Shown here piece by piece: positions 35,676-45,546 of a stretch of 64,000 nucleotides of DNA. The notes below the pieces were generated by a model that was given only the letters and a program-made list of their open reading frames with translations, had not been told where the DNA came from and made no database searches. Each line of letters starts with the position of its first letter. Position 1 is the first letter of the stretch. The translations under genes were made by a program, and so were the position numbers. The stretch lies in NCBI GenBank assembly GCA_008012115.1, contig SSEB01000011.1:1-64000 (forward strand), read 5' to 3'. Source of the stretch: Nevskiaceae bacterium. Lineage in GTDB: Bacteria > Pseudomonadota > Gammaproteobacteria > Nevskiales > Nevskiaceae.

Positions 35676-35705
35676 GCTTTGGCGCCGCGTCAGTGCCTGC
35701 CGGGC

Positions 35706-35819
35706 GTCACCCGCTATCGCGTTTTCTCCCAGGCAAGTTGTTATATTGTATTAATCAAATTTTAAATTGATAAATTATTAATCACACGACACAAAGCCGC
35801 TGCGCCGAGAGCGGGTGGC
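35706..35819. repeat. 114-bp palindromic AT-core element, copy 8 (forward orientation)
   Basis: GTCACCCGCT to AGCGGGTGGC. The box is weaker here (CTCCCAGGCAAGTTG), but the two AT half-sites are clear: one ends ATTAATC and its inverted partner starts GATAAATTATTAAT. It lies between two plus-strand genes, 30 bp past the AraC stop and only 4 bp before the proposed ApbE start. Confidence 0.94.
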
Positions 35820-35823
35820 ATTC

Positions 35824-36807
35824 ATGCGGTGTTTTTTGCGACGTGCTGTGCGAGGCTGCGGCCATGTTCTGTCATCGACCGAGACTAATCGCTTGAGCGC
35901 CGCGCGCCCGCGCCTGCACCGCCGCGAGTTCCGCGCCATGGGCGGGCCGTGCAGCGTGCAGCTGTACGCCGCCGACGCGGCGCAGGCACAGCGCGTCGGC
36001 GACGCCGTGTGCGCGGAAGTGCTGCGGCTGGAGCGCGTCTACTCGCGCTATCGCGACGACAGCCTGACCACGCGCATCAACCGCAGCGCCGGCGATGCGC
36101 AGGGCGTGGAGGTGGACGAGGAGACCGCGGGCCTGCTCGATTACGCGCAGCAGGCGCATGCACTCAGCGGCGGTCTGTTCGACATCACCTCCGGCGTGCT
36201 GCGCGGCGCCTGGGATTTCAAGTCCGGCCGCCTGCCGGCGCAGGCGCGCATCGATGCGCTGCTGCCGCGCGTGGGCTGGACGCGCGTGCGCTGGCAGCGG
36301 CCGCACATCGTGCTGCCGCTGGCGGGCATGGAGCTGGACTTCGGCGGCTATGTGAAGGAATACGCCGCCGATGCCGCCGCCGGCGTCGCGCGCCGTCACG
36401 GCATCGCCCACGGGCTGGTGGAACTGGGCGGCGACATCGCCGTGATTGGTCCGCATCCGGACGGCGCGCCCTGGCGCGTCGGCATCCGTCATCCGCGCGC
36501 GCCGGAGCGGGCGCTGGCGACCGTCGAGCTGCGCGAGGGCGGCATCGCCAGCAGCGGCGACTACGAGCGTTTCATCGAGATCGACGGCCAGCGCTACTGC
36601 CACATCCTCGATCCGCGCACCGGCTGGCCGGTGCGCGGCGTGGCGGCGGTGAGCGTGATCGCGCCGCAATGCCTCGTGGCGGGCACGGCGACCACCATCG
36701 CCATGCTCAAGGGCGCGGAAGGACCGGCCTGGCTGGAGGAGCTCGGCCTGCCCTATCTCTGCGCCGATGCCGAAGGCCGCCTGCGCGGCTCGCTGCGCAC
36801 GGCGTGA
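35824..36807 (+). CDS. apbE: FAD:protein FMN transferase (ApbE family)
   Basis: About 327 residues. ApbE attaches FMN to Thr of target proteins or trims FAD. RREFRAMGGPC begins the conserved part. FGGYVKEYAAD, VELGGDIAV, SSGDYERFIE and CHILDPRTGWP follow the family order. The usual ADALATA stretch, whose Asp helps hold Mg, is replaced by AGTATTIAML, a substitution seen in one subgroup that may alter metal binding. Start choice is uncertain: ATG at 35824 is just outside the 114-bp element, and a later start such as TTG near 35893 is possible. No Nqr/Rnf target genes are adjacent. Confidence 0.82.
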   Translation: MRCFLRRAVRGCGHVLSSTETNRLSAARPRLHRREFRAMGGPCSVQLYAADAAQAQRVGDAVCAEVLRLERVYSRYRDDSLTTRINRSAGDAQGVEVDEETAGLLDYAQQAHALSGGLFDITSGVLRGAWDFKSGRLPAQARIDALLPRVGWTRVRWQRPHIVLPLAGMELDFGGYVKEYAADAAAGVARRHGIAHGLVELGGDIAVIGPHPDGAPWRVGIRHPRAPERALATVELREGGIASSGDYERFIEIDGQRYCHILDPRTGWPVRGVAAVSVIAPQCLVAGTATTIAMLKGAEGPAWLEELGLPYLCADAEGRLRGSLRTA

Positions 36808-36828
36808 GGCCGCCGCGGTCTGCGCGAG

Positions 36829-37653
36829 TCAGTAGAGATAGCTGAGGAACAGTCCGCCGACGATCTGGTTCTGTGACAGTCGCAGCGGACTGTCGACACC
36901 GCTGCCCAGCAGGCGCTGCGCCGCGCCCTGGCCCTCGAGCATCCAGTGCGGGTTGATGATCCACGCCGCGTCGAGGCCGAAGCTGGCGCTGCTCAGTCCG
37001 CCGCCGGCGGAATACGGCGCGTAGACCGAGCGCGCCGATTGTTCGGCGGTGATGCCGAAGTAGCTCTGCTGGTAACGGCTGTCGCCGAACATCACGCCGG
37101 GCCCGGCCATGACGAAGAAATGCGAGCTGCCGGCCAGCGGCAGGTAGGCGCCGAGGTCGCCGATCCAGCCGCGATGGCCGCCGAAGCCGCGGCGCACGTC
37201 CATGCGCACCACCAGCGGGAACATCACGTACTCGGCGAAGAACTTGAGCTCCGGGCACGGGCCGATGTCGCCGAGGCCGCGCAGATGCGGATCGCGTTTC
37301 TCCTTGCGGCCGAGATCGTAGGTGAGCGCCACGCCGATGCGGTGCGCATGGCCGGCCGTGAGATTGACGCCCAGGCCCTCGCCCAGCGAGAAGAAGGCGC
37401 GATCGCGGTAGCGCACGTCGATGTCGAGGCCCGGTTGCGTGCGGTAGCGCGCGGAGCCGGGATAGCGCGGCAACTCCTCGGCGCCGACGCCGGCGCGCAC
37501 GCTCCATTCCGGCGGATTGGCCTCGAAGCGCGAGGCCAGCACCACGCCGCCGGAGTACTGCCACTCTGCCATCGGCGATGGCGTCTGTGCCGCCGCAGTG
37601 GCGCCGAGCGTACAACCGAGAGCGAGGACGAACAGGCGGATGGGCTGGCGCAC
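36829..37653 (-). CDS. MipA/OmpV-family outer-membrane protein
   Basis: 274 residues. The signal peptide (RLFVLALGCTLGATAAAQ) is followed by beta-barrel alternation. YPGSARYRTQPGLDIDYR-like and LRGLGDIG, HRGWIGDLGAYLPL, MAGPGVMFGDSRYQQSYFGITAEQS are the MipA/OmpV landmarks; the chain ends in Tyr, as barrels do. MipA links MltA and PBP1B in E. coli, while OmpV relatives are porin-like, and the role here is open. GTG at 37653 has GGGAG 5 nt upstream, favoured over the GTG two codons earlier. Confidence 0.85.
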   Translation of the reverse strand: MRQPIRLFVLALGCTLGATAAAQTPSPMAEWQYSGGVVLASRFEANPPEWSVRAGVGAEELPRYPGSARYRTQPGLDIDVRYRDRAFFSLGEGLGVNLTAGHAHRIGVALTYDLGRKEKRDPHLRGLGDIGPCPELKFFAEYVMFPLVVRMDVRRGFGGHRGWIGDLGAYLPLAGSSHFFVMAGPGVMFGDSRYQQSYFGITAEQSARSVYAPYSAGGGLSSASFGLDAAWIINPHWMLEGQGAAQRLLGSGVDSPLRLSQNQIVGGLFLSYLY

Positions 37654-37706
37654 TTTCACTCCCGTCGGCAGGTGACTGCCGCATCATCGCAGGTTGGCGT
37701 CAAAGC

Positions 37707-37820
37707 GCCACCCGCTGCTGCGGCATGGCCAGGAGACCGCGTTATATTTTATTAATTGAATTTAAATTCTATTAATTATTAGTCACACATCGCCCAGGGA
37801 AAACGCGGCGAGCGGGTGAC
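37707..37820. repeat. 114-bp palindromic AT-core element, copy 9 (reverse orientation)
   Basis: GCCACCCGCT to AGCGGGTGAC. GCCCAGGGAAAACGC on the right marks it as reversed; the AT core lies at about 37741-37785. It is 21 bp past the stop of the cNMP-DUF1003 gene and 53 bp before the MipA start, both minus strand. Confidence 0.95.
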
Positions 37821-37841
37821 CCTGCAGAGGCACGGTGGTGC

Positions 37842-38678
37842 CTAGCGCGGCGGCGGATGCTCGGTGCCGGCGTGACGATGCTGCGCCAGACTGGCGCGCA
37901 ACTCGTCGAGCTTGCGATGCAGCTGCTGGATGGCGATCTCCGCCTTCACGTTGATCTCGAATTCCTGGTCCGCCTGCAGGCGGTCTTTGGCGGCCTGGCG
38001 GTTCTGACTCATCATGATCACCGGCGCCTGCAGCGCGGCGATGCAGGACAGCACCAGGTTGAGAAAGATGAAGGGGAAGGGATCGGGCGGGTTGGTCAGC
38101 AGGAAGGCGCTGTTGCCCGCCATCCACAGCAGCAGGAACACGCCGAAGGAAATGATGAAGGTCCAGGAGCCGCCGAAGCGCGCCACCTTGTCGGCGACGC
38201 GTTCGCCGACGGTCATGCGCTCGTCGGCGATCTCGTTGACGTTCTTCACCGTCAGGCGCGACAGCATTTCGTCGGCGCTGCGCAGGCGCAGGGCGATGGC
38301 GCTGATGAAGGCGCGCGCCGCCGGCGGATAGTCGTCGAGCAGGCTGGCGACGCGGGCCAGCGGCACGCAGATCACGGCGGCATCGGTCTGCGCCCGCGCG
38401 GTGGCGGTGCGCGGCTCGTGGTCGTAGACGCCCAGCTCGCCGAAGAAGGAGCCGGCCTCCAGGGTCGCCGCGATGATCTCGCCGCCCGCCGTCGGCAGCA
38501 CGATGTCGATGGCGCCCGACTGCACGATGTGCAGAAACTCCGGCGCGTCACCGTGGCGGAAAATGATGCTGCCGGCCTCGTAAGGCTGCACGAAGGCGGC
38601 GGCGCGCAGCGGTTCCAGCCGCGCCGGCGGGATGCTGTGGAACAGCGGCAAAGCCTGCAACGGTGCCAGTTCGACCAT
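37842..38678 (-). CDS. Cyclic nucleotide-binding domain fused to DUF1003 membrane protein
   Basis: 278 residues. Residues about 10-125 form a cNMP-binding barrel ([41 protein letters not shown], where the Glu and Arg hold the cyclic phosphate). After a linker there are two membrane helices ([18 protein letters not shown] and [18 protein letters not shown]), the DUF1003 signature, then a coiled tail. GGGAG precedes the ATG. Binding of cAMP is likely, since the window has two active-looking adenylate cyclases, but DUF1003 has no known activity. Confidence 0.87.
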   Translation of the reverse strand: MVELAPLQALPLFHSIPPARLEPLRAAAFVQPYEAGSIIFRHGDAPEFLHIVQSGAIDIVLPTAGGEIIAATLEAGSFFGELGVYDHEPRTATARAQTDAAVICVPLARVASLLDDYPPAARAFISAIALRLRSADEMLSRLTVKNVNEIADERMTVGERVADKVARFGGSWTFIISFGVFLLLWMAGNSAFLLTNPPDPFPFIFLNLVLSCIAALQAPVIMMSQNRQAAKDRLQADQEFEINVKAEIAIQQLHRKLDELRASLAQHRHAGTEHPPPR

Positions 38679-38738
38679 GCGGGTTCTCCCGGGAGGACTC
38701 CAGTATGGCCCAGCAGGCAGGGCGCTGCTACGGTCGTC

Positions 38739-40304
<1,566 letters not shown>

Positions 40305-40325
40305 GTTCAGGCTCTGAAAATGCGC

Positions 40326-40345
40326 ATGCCCGCATCAGCGGGCAT
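40326..40345 (-). terminator. Stem-loop between fis and purH
   Basis: ATGCCCGC and GCGGGCAT pair across ATCA. On the minus strand it is followed by GCGCATTTTC, a weak T-run, so it could be a partial terminator or an mRNA stability element between the two genes. Confidence 0.5.
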
Positions 40346-40369
40346 GGCGGGATGGAAAGCGGATTCGGT

Positions 40370-40636
40370 TCAGGACGACAGCGTCGGCTTGATCTTGTAC
40401 TGCTTGAGCTTTTTTCGCAGGGTGGCGCGATTGAGACCGAGCATGTCGGCGGCGCGCGACTGGTTGCCTTCGCAGTAGGTCAGCGTCGCACGCAGCAGCG
40501 GCGGCTCCACCTGCGCCAGGATGGTGTCGTAGAGGTCTTTCGGGGCGTGGCCGTTCAGCGCCTCGAAATAATCATCGAGACACTCGCTGACCGAGTGGCA
40601 CAGGGGTTTGACGTCGAGTGTTCTTTGCGCAGTCAT
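40370..40636 (-). CDS. fis: Factor for inversion stimulation, Fis
   Basis: 88 residues. The C-terminal helix-turn-helix ([33 protein letters not shown]) is essentially that of E. coli Fis, with the N-terminal arm somewhat divergent. Fis is a nucleoid protein that bends DNA and activates stable-RNA promoters. Here it lies downstream of prmA and upstream of purH, not after dusB as in E. coli. It may be relevant to the AT-rich 114-bp elements, but nothing shows binding. Confidence 0.95.
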   Translation of the reverse strand: MTAQRTLDVKPLCHSVSECLDDYFEALNGHAPKDLYDTILAQVEPPLLRATLTYCEGNQSRAADMLGLNRATLRKKLKQYKIKPTLSS

Positions 40637-40748
40637 ATCGTTCTTGTTCCCCGCCCTCTCTTGCTTTGTGTCGTCAGGGATGCACTAACAAAACGGCCGG
40701 CAATCATACCCGCAGTCGGGCCAGGGCAAAAGCGTAAAAACACCTCAC

Positions 40749-42074
40749 TCAGCCGACCCGGTACGCCTCGAGCATCTGCTTCACAAACGGGCCCCAGATT
40801 TCGTCCGGTTCCCAGATGCGGTGCAGATCCTGCGATGCCACTTCCACTGTCTCGCCTAAGCCGATGACGCGGTAGAGAAACACGAAAGCGGCGACGCGCT
40901 TGTTCAGGGCGCAGTGCACGAAGCGCTTGCCCGGCGTCGGCGCCTGCATCAGCGCCATGAAGCGTTCGAAGTCCTCGCGTGTCGGATTTTTCCAGGCGAC
41001 CGGCAGGTGGAAATAGCGCAGGCCGTTCTGCGCGCAAAGCGCGGCCTCGTCCGGCAGGAAGTTGGGCGAGGCCGGCACCGCGAGGTTGACGACGGTGTCA
41101 TAACCGGCGCGCGCCAGCACCGGGAAGTGCACGGGCTGCGGCTGGCCGGCGGTGGCGAGCGTGTCCGAAATACGCAGGTGATTGATCAGGGCCGGCATCG
41201 TGCAGCGTCCGGCGATGCGGGTCCAGCCTTCCTTGATCTGGTCCGGCTCGAACTCGAACCAGGTCGCGTAGGCGTCGCGCACGTCCTCCTGCTGGCGCTC
41301 CAGCAGGCCGGCCAGCACCAGGCCGCCACCGGGGCGCACGCTGGACGCCAGCAGCGGCGCCAGCGTGATCAGCGGCTTGGCGAGGATGTTGGCGATGACG
41401 GTGTCGGCCGGAAACGGCACGAAGTCCTCCGGCAGCATCACGTGGACGCGATCCTCGACGCCGTTCTCGCGGGCATTGTTGCGGGTCGCGGTCAGGGCCT
41501 GCGGATCGATGTCAACGCAGATCGCCTTGGCGGCGCCCAGTTTCAGTGCGGCGATGGCGAGAATGCCGGAGCCGCAGCCGTAGTCCAGCACGGTCTTGCC
41601 GGCGAGGGCCTGTCCGGCCAGCCACTCCAGGCACAGTGCCGTGGTGGGATGCGTGCCGGTGCCGAAGGCGAGGCCCGGATCGAGCTTGAGCACGATGGCC
41701 TGCGGATCGTCGATCTCGCCGATCTTCTCGGTCGGCGCCACCCACAGGCGCGCACCGAATTTCAGCGGATGCCAGTGATCGAGCCAGGCGCGGACCCAGT
41801 CCTGGTCCTCGATCAGTTCCTGCGCGATGGCCACGTCGGCGCCATCGGGCAGCAGTTCGCGCAGCGCCGCCTGTGCCGGTGCCAGATCGGCGGTGTCGGG
41901 AAACAGGCCGAGGATCACCGTGTTCTCCCACAGCGGCGTCTCGCCGGGCGCCGGCTCCAGCACCGGGCGATCCTCGGCATCGATGAAGCTGACGCCGACG
42001 GCGCCATTGCCCAGGAGAATCTCCTCGGCGAATTCGGGGTGGGCGCTGTGAATGCGGAGTTGTAACCAGGCCAT
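40749..42074 (-). CDS. prmA: Ribosomal protein L11 methyltransferase fused to a phosphatase-like domain
   Basis: 441 residues. Residues 1-292 are a complete PrmA: QLRIHSAHPEFAEEIL, the KLDPGLAFGTGTHPTT and LDYGCGSGILAIAA SAM-binding motifs, and the NILAKPL catalytic region. Residues 293-441 continue in frame as a dual-specificity-phosphatase-like protein (NHLRISDTLATAGQPQ, ANLAVPASPNFLPDEA-like and FVHCALNKRVAAFVFLYR). The Cys-x4-Arg loop is one residue shorter than active PTP loops, so activity is doubtful. The junction falls exactly at the usual PrmA C-terminus, with an internal ATG at 41198. GAAAGAAG precedes the ATG at 42074. It could be a true fusion or a lost stop codon. Confidence 0.87.
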   Translation of the reverse strand: MAWLQLRIHSAHPEFAEEILLGNGAVGVSFIDAEDRPVLEPAPGETPLWENTVILGLFPDTADLAPAQAALRELLPDGADVAIAQELIEDQDWVRAWLDHWHPLKFGARLWVAPTEKIGEIDDPQAIVLKLDPGLAFGTGTHPTTALCLEWLAGQALAGKTVLDYGCGSGILAIAALKLGAAKAICVDIDPQALTATRNNARENGVEDRVHVMLPEDFVPFPADTVIANILAKPLITLAPLLASSVRPGGGLVLAGLLERQQEDVRDAYATWFEFEPDQIKEGWTRIAGRCTMPALINHLRISDTLATAGQPQPVHFPVLARAGYDTVVNLAVPASPNFLPDEAALCAQNGLRYFHLPVAWKNPTREDFERFMALMQAPTPGKRFVHCALNKRVAAFVFLYRVIGLGETVEVASQDLHRIWEPDEIWGPFVKQMLEAYRVG

Positions 42075-42201
42075 GAACGTTCTTCTTTCGTGCGGTGCGA
42101 CCGGGGTAAGCCGGTATGCAGTGATTGCTTGCGTGGACAACAACGGGATGCCGGCCTGCCGGAGCATGTCTCCGGTCGGCATGGCGATGTGGAAGTCAGT
42201 G

Positions 42202-43845
42202 TTAACCGACCGAGGCGCGTGCGATCAGCGCCGCCAGCGGCGCGTCGGCCGGCAGCGTGCCGAAGTTGAAGCCGTGCGCGCCGCCGAGGCGGCTGGCGCA
42301 GAAGGCGTCGCTGACCGCGGCGTTGCCGGCGCGCAGCAGCACGCTGGCCTGCAGCGCCAGGGCCATGCGCTCGACGATCATGCGCGAGCGCGTTTCGACG
42401 GTGGCGCGATCCTCGAAGGCCTGCGTCAGCCAGTGAATCTCGCGGTCGAGATCGGCGTGGGCGCCGCGCGCCGCCAGCAGCTCGCCGAAGAAGGCTTCGC
42501 GCGTTTCCGGTTCCTTGTTGAGCGCACGCAGCACGTCCAGGCACTGGATGTTGCCGCTGCCTTCCCAGATCGAGTTGAGCGGGGCCTGGCGATAGAGGCG
42601 CGGCAGGCTGGTCTCCTCGACGTAGCCGGCGCCGCCCAGGCATTCCTGCGCCTCGTTGACGAAGGCCGGCGCGCGCTTGCAGACCCAGTACTTGCCGATG
42701 GCGGTGGCGATGCGCGCGAACGCGGCTTCGCCCTCGTTGCGCGCCGAGGCGTCCACGGCGCGGGCCACGCGCAGCGTCAGCGCGGTGTGGGCTTCCGATT
42801 CCAGCGCCAGGTCGGCCAGCACGTTCTGCATCAGCGGCTGCTCGACCAGGCGCTTGCCGAAGGCCTTGCGCGTGGCGGCGTGGTGCAGCGCCTGCACCGC
42901 GGCCTGCCGCATCAGCGCGCTGGAGCCGATCATGCAGTCCAGGCGGGTGAGGGCGACCATCTCCAGGATCGTCGCCACGCCGCGGCCTTCGTCGCCGACG
43001 CGCACGGCCCAGGCGCCCTGGAACTCGACCTCGCTGGAGGCATTGCTCCAGTCGCCGAGCTTGTCCTTGAGACGCTGGATGCGGATGGCGTTGCGCGTGC
43101 CGTCGGCCAGAACCTTGGGCATGAGAAAACAGGTGATGCCCTTGTCGGTGTAGGCCAGCACCAGCCAGGCATCGCACATCGGCGCCGAGAAGAACCACTT
43201 GTGGCCGACGATCTCGTAGCTGCCGTCAGGCTGCGCGTAGGCCTTCGTCGTGTTGGCGCGCACGTCGGAGCCGCCCTGCTTCTCGGTCATGCCCATGCCC
43301 AGGGTGCAGCCCTTCTTCTGGCCAGCCGGCAGGACGCGCGGGTCGTAGTCGTAGGAGTGGATCAGCGGCGCCCAGAACTTCGCCACTTCCGGCTGGTGCG
43401 CCAGCGCCGGCATCGCCGAATGCGTCATGGTCAGCGGACAGCCGGTGCCGGCCTCGGCCTGGCTGTGCAGGTAGGAGATGGCGGCGCGCGCCACGTGCGC
43501 GCCCGGCGTGTCGGCGTTGCGCCAGGCAAAGGCGTGCACGCCATAGCGCATGCCCAGTTCCATCACGCGGTGATAGCTGGGATGGAACTCGATTTCGTCG
43601 ATGCGGTGGCCGTAGCGGTCGAAGCTGCGCAGCTTCGGCTTGTTCTCGTTGGCGGTGTAGCCCAGGCGCATCAGCTCGCCGCCGGCGACGGCGCCGAACT
43701 CGGTCAGGTGCGCCTCGGCCCAGCCGCCACCTTCGCGCGCCACCGCTTCGCGCAGGGCGCTGTCGGTGAGGTAGGCGTTGTAATCGCCCAGCGGCGTCGC
43801 CTGGTTGTCGACGGTGTGGGTGAGGAAGCGTTCGGCGACGGACAT
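42202..43845 (-). CDS. aidB: AidB-like acyl-CoA dehydrogenase
   Basis: 547 residues. Domain order matches AidB: an N-terminal helical domain (GWAEAHLTEFGAVAGG), the flavin-binding GMTEKQGGSDVRANTT segment, IVGHKWFFSAPMCDAWLVLA, then CLGGAGYVEETSLPRLYR and SIWEGSGNIQCLDVLRAL near the catalytic base, and a long C-terminal extension. AidB is part of the alkylation response in E. coli and binds DNA. Acyl-CoA dehydrogenase activity of the family is weak. GGGAG precedes the ATG. Copy 10 of the 114-bp element lies 35 bp upstream. Confidence 0.9.
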   Translation of the reverse strand: MSVAERFLTHTVDNQATPLGDYNAYLTDSALREAVAREGGGWAEAHLTEFGAVAGGELMRLGYTANENKPKLRSFDRYGHRIDEIEFHPSYHRVMELGMRYGVHAFAWRNADTPGAHVARAAISYLHSQAEAGTGCPLTMTHSAMPALAHQPEVAKFWAPLIHSYDYDPRVLPAGQKKGCTLGMGMTEKQGGSDVRANTTKAYAQPDGSYEIVGHKWFFSAPMCDAWLVLAYTDKGITCFLMPKVLADGTRNAIRIQRLKDKLGDWSNASSEVEFQGAWAVRVGDEGRGVATILEMVALTRLDCMIGSSALMRQAAVQALHHAATRKAFGKRLVEQPLMQNVLADLALESEAHTALTLRVARAVDASARNEGEAAFARIATAIGKYWVCKRAPAFVNEAQECLGGAGYVEETSLPRLYRQAPLNSIWEGSGNIQCLDVLRALNKEPETREAFFGELLAARGAHADLDREIHWLTQAFEDRATVETRSRMIVERMALALQASVLLRAGNAAVSDAFCASRLGGAHGFNFGTLPADAPLAALIARASVG

Positions 43846-43880
43846 GACGTCTCCCGGGAAAGTTGAGGGCGCTAGTTTGC

Positions 43881-43994
43881 GCCACCCGCTCTCGCCTTGC
43901 AGCGTTTCCAGAGAGTTATTAATTATTTATCGAATTAAAAATTGATAAATAAAATAAAACAAATTCCCCAGGGAAAACCGCCACAGCGGGTGGC
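43881..43994. repeat. 114-bp palindromic AT-core element, copy 10 (reverse orientation)
   Basis: GCCACCCGCT to AGCGGGTGGC, perfectly paired. Read on the minus strand it is close to the consensus: TTTTCCCTGGGGAATTTG, TTTTATTTTATTTATC, a 12-bp centre, then GATAAATAATTAATAAC. It lies 17 bp past the emrB stop and 35 bp before the aidB start, both minus strand. Confidence 0.96.
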
Positions 43995-44011
43995 GACGGG
44001 ACGCCGCGATT

Positions 44012-45535
44012 TCAGTCTGCCGCCGCCGTCACCGGCCCGTGGCTGTGCGTCGGTCGTGCCAGCAGGATCACGCCGATCAGCGCGAAGCTGATCCAGCCGG
44101 AAATCCAGAAGAAATCCAGCGAGGACATCAGGTAGGCCTGGTTGACCAGGCCACGGGTCAGCACGCCCACCGACTGCGTCAGCGTCAGCCCGTGGCTGCC
44201 CAGCTCCTGCAGCGGCTGGGTCAGCGCCGGATCGTAGATGCTGGTGGCTTCGGCGAGGCGCGTCTGGTGCAGGGCCTCGTGGCGGTCCCAGAAGGTGGTG
44301 GTGATCGAGGTGGCGAAGCTGCCCGCGGTGATACGCAGGAAGTTGGTCATGCCGGACGCCGCCGGCACGCGCTCCGGCGCCAGGCCGTGCAGGGCGATCG
44401 ACACCAGGGCGATGAAGAAGGTGCCCATGGCGAAGCCCTGCACCAGCATCGGCATCACGAAGCTCCAGAAATCGCCGTCGGCGACGTAGCCGGCGCGCAT
44501 GAAGTAGGAGGTGCCGAAGGCGACGAAGGCGACGATGGCGAACCAGCGCGCGTCGGTGCGCTGCAGGTATTTGCCCACGAACGGCGAGATCAGCACCGCC
44601 ACCACGCCGCTGGGCGCCGCCACCAGGCCGGCCCAGGTCGCGGTGTAGCCGATCTGCGTCTGCAGCCACAGCGGCAGCAGCACCACGTTGCCGAAGAACA
44701 CGGCGTAGCCGAAGCACATGGCGATGGTGCCGAGCGTGAAGTTCCAGTTCTTGAACAGCGACAGGTCGACGATGGGGTGCTGCTCGGTCAGCTCCCAGAT
44801 GATGAAGGCGATGAGGCCGACGACGGCGATGATGGCCAGCACCACGATCTGCGTCGAGGCGAACCAGTCGAGGTCCTTGCCGCGGTCGAGCATGATCTGC
44901 AGGGCGCCGATCCAGGTCACCATCAGGCCCAGGCCGACGGTGTCGATGGGCAGTTGCCGCGTCGGGGTCTCGCTCTTGCCCAGGCTGCGCCAGCAGATGA
45001 AGGCCGAGAACAGGCCCACCGGCAGGTTGATGAAGAAAATCCACGGCCAGGTGTAGTTGTCGGAGATGTAGCCGCCGAGGATGGGGCCGCAGATCGGTGC
45101 CACCAGGGTGGTGATCGACCAGATCGCCAGCGCCGCGCCGCGTTTCTCCGGCGGGAAGATGCCGATCAGCAGCGCCTGCGAGCCGGGGATCATCGGCCCC
45201 GACACCGCGCCCTGCAGCACGCGGAACGCCACCAGCGAGGGCAGGCTCCAGGCGATGCCGCAGAGGAAGGAGGCCACGGTGAACATCAGCACCGAGAACA
45301 CGAAGGTGCGCACCACGCCGTAGCGCTGCATCAGCCAGCCGGTGAGCGGCACCGACACGCCGTTGGCGACGGCGAACGAGGTGATGACCCAGGTGCCCTG
45401 GTCCGGGCTGACGCCGAGGTTGCCGGAGATGGTCGGGATCGAAACGTTGGCGATGGTCGAGTCCAGCACCTGCATGAAGGTGCCGAGCGCCAGCGCCACC
45501 GAGGTGATGGCCTTGGCGCTGGGATCGAGCTTCAT
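44012..45535 (-). CDS. emrB: DHA2-family multidrug transporter, EmrB type
   Basis: 507 residues with about 14 membrane segments, the inner-membrane proton/drug antiporter of a tripartite pump. The signature FMQVLDSTIANVSIPTI and LQGAVSGPMIPGSQALL, with the GWLMQRYGVVRTF loop, place it in DHA2. It follows emrA by 11 bp and completes the marR-OMF-emrA-emrB operon. Substrates are usually hydrophobic antimicrobials or uncouplers. ATG at 45535 was chosen as the first Met before the first helix. Confidence 0.92.
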   Translation of the reverse strand: MKLDPSAKAITSVALALGTFMQVLDSTIANVSIPTISGNLGVSPDQGTWVITSFAVANGVSVPLTGWLMQRYGVVRTFVFSVLMFTVASFLCGIAWSLPSLVAFRVLQGAVSGPMIPGSQALLIGIFPPEKRGAALAIWSITTLVAPICGPILGGYISDNYTWPWIFFINLPVGLFSAFICWRSLGKSETPTRQLPIDTVGLGLMVTWIGALQIMLDRGKDLDWFASTQIVVLAIIAVVGLIAFIIWELTEQHPIVDLSLFKNWNFTLGTIAMCFGYAVFFGNVVLLPLWLQTQIGYTATWAGLVAAPSGVVAVLISPFVGKYLQRTDARWFAIVAFVAFGTSYFMRAGYVADGDFWSFVMPMLVQGFAMGTFFIALVSIALHGLAPERVPAASGMTNFLRITAGSFATSITTTFWDRHEALHQTRLAEATSIYDPALTQPLQELGSHGLTLTQSVGVLTRGLVNQAYLMSSLDFFWISGWISFALIGVILLARPTHSHGPVTAAAD

Positions 45536-45546
45536 GGCCGCGCCGC

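Noticed and set aside
36829-37653. PagL-type lipid A deacylase for the outer-membrane protein
   Set aside because: The size and the GLGDIG, HRG..GDLGA and SYFGIT landmarks fit MipA/OmpV better, and the PagL His-Ser pair was not seen.
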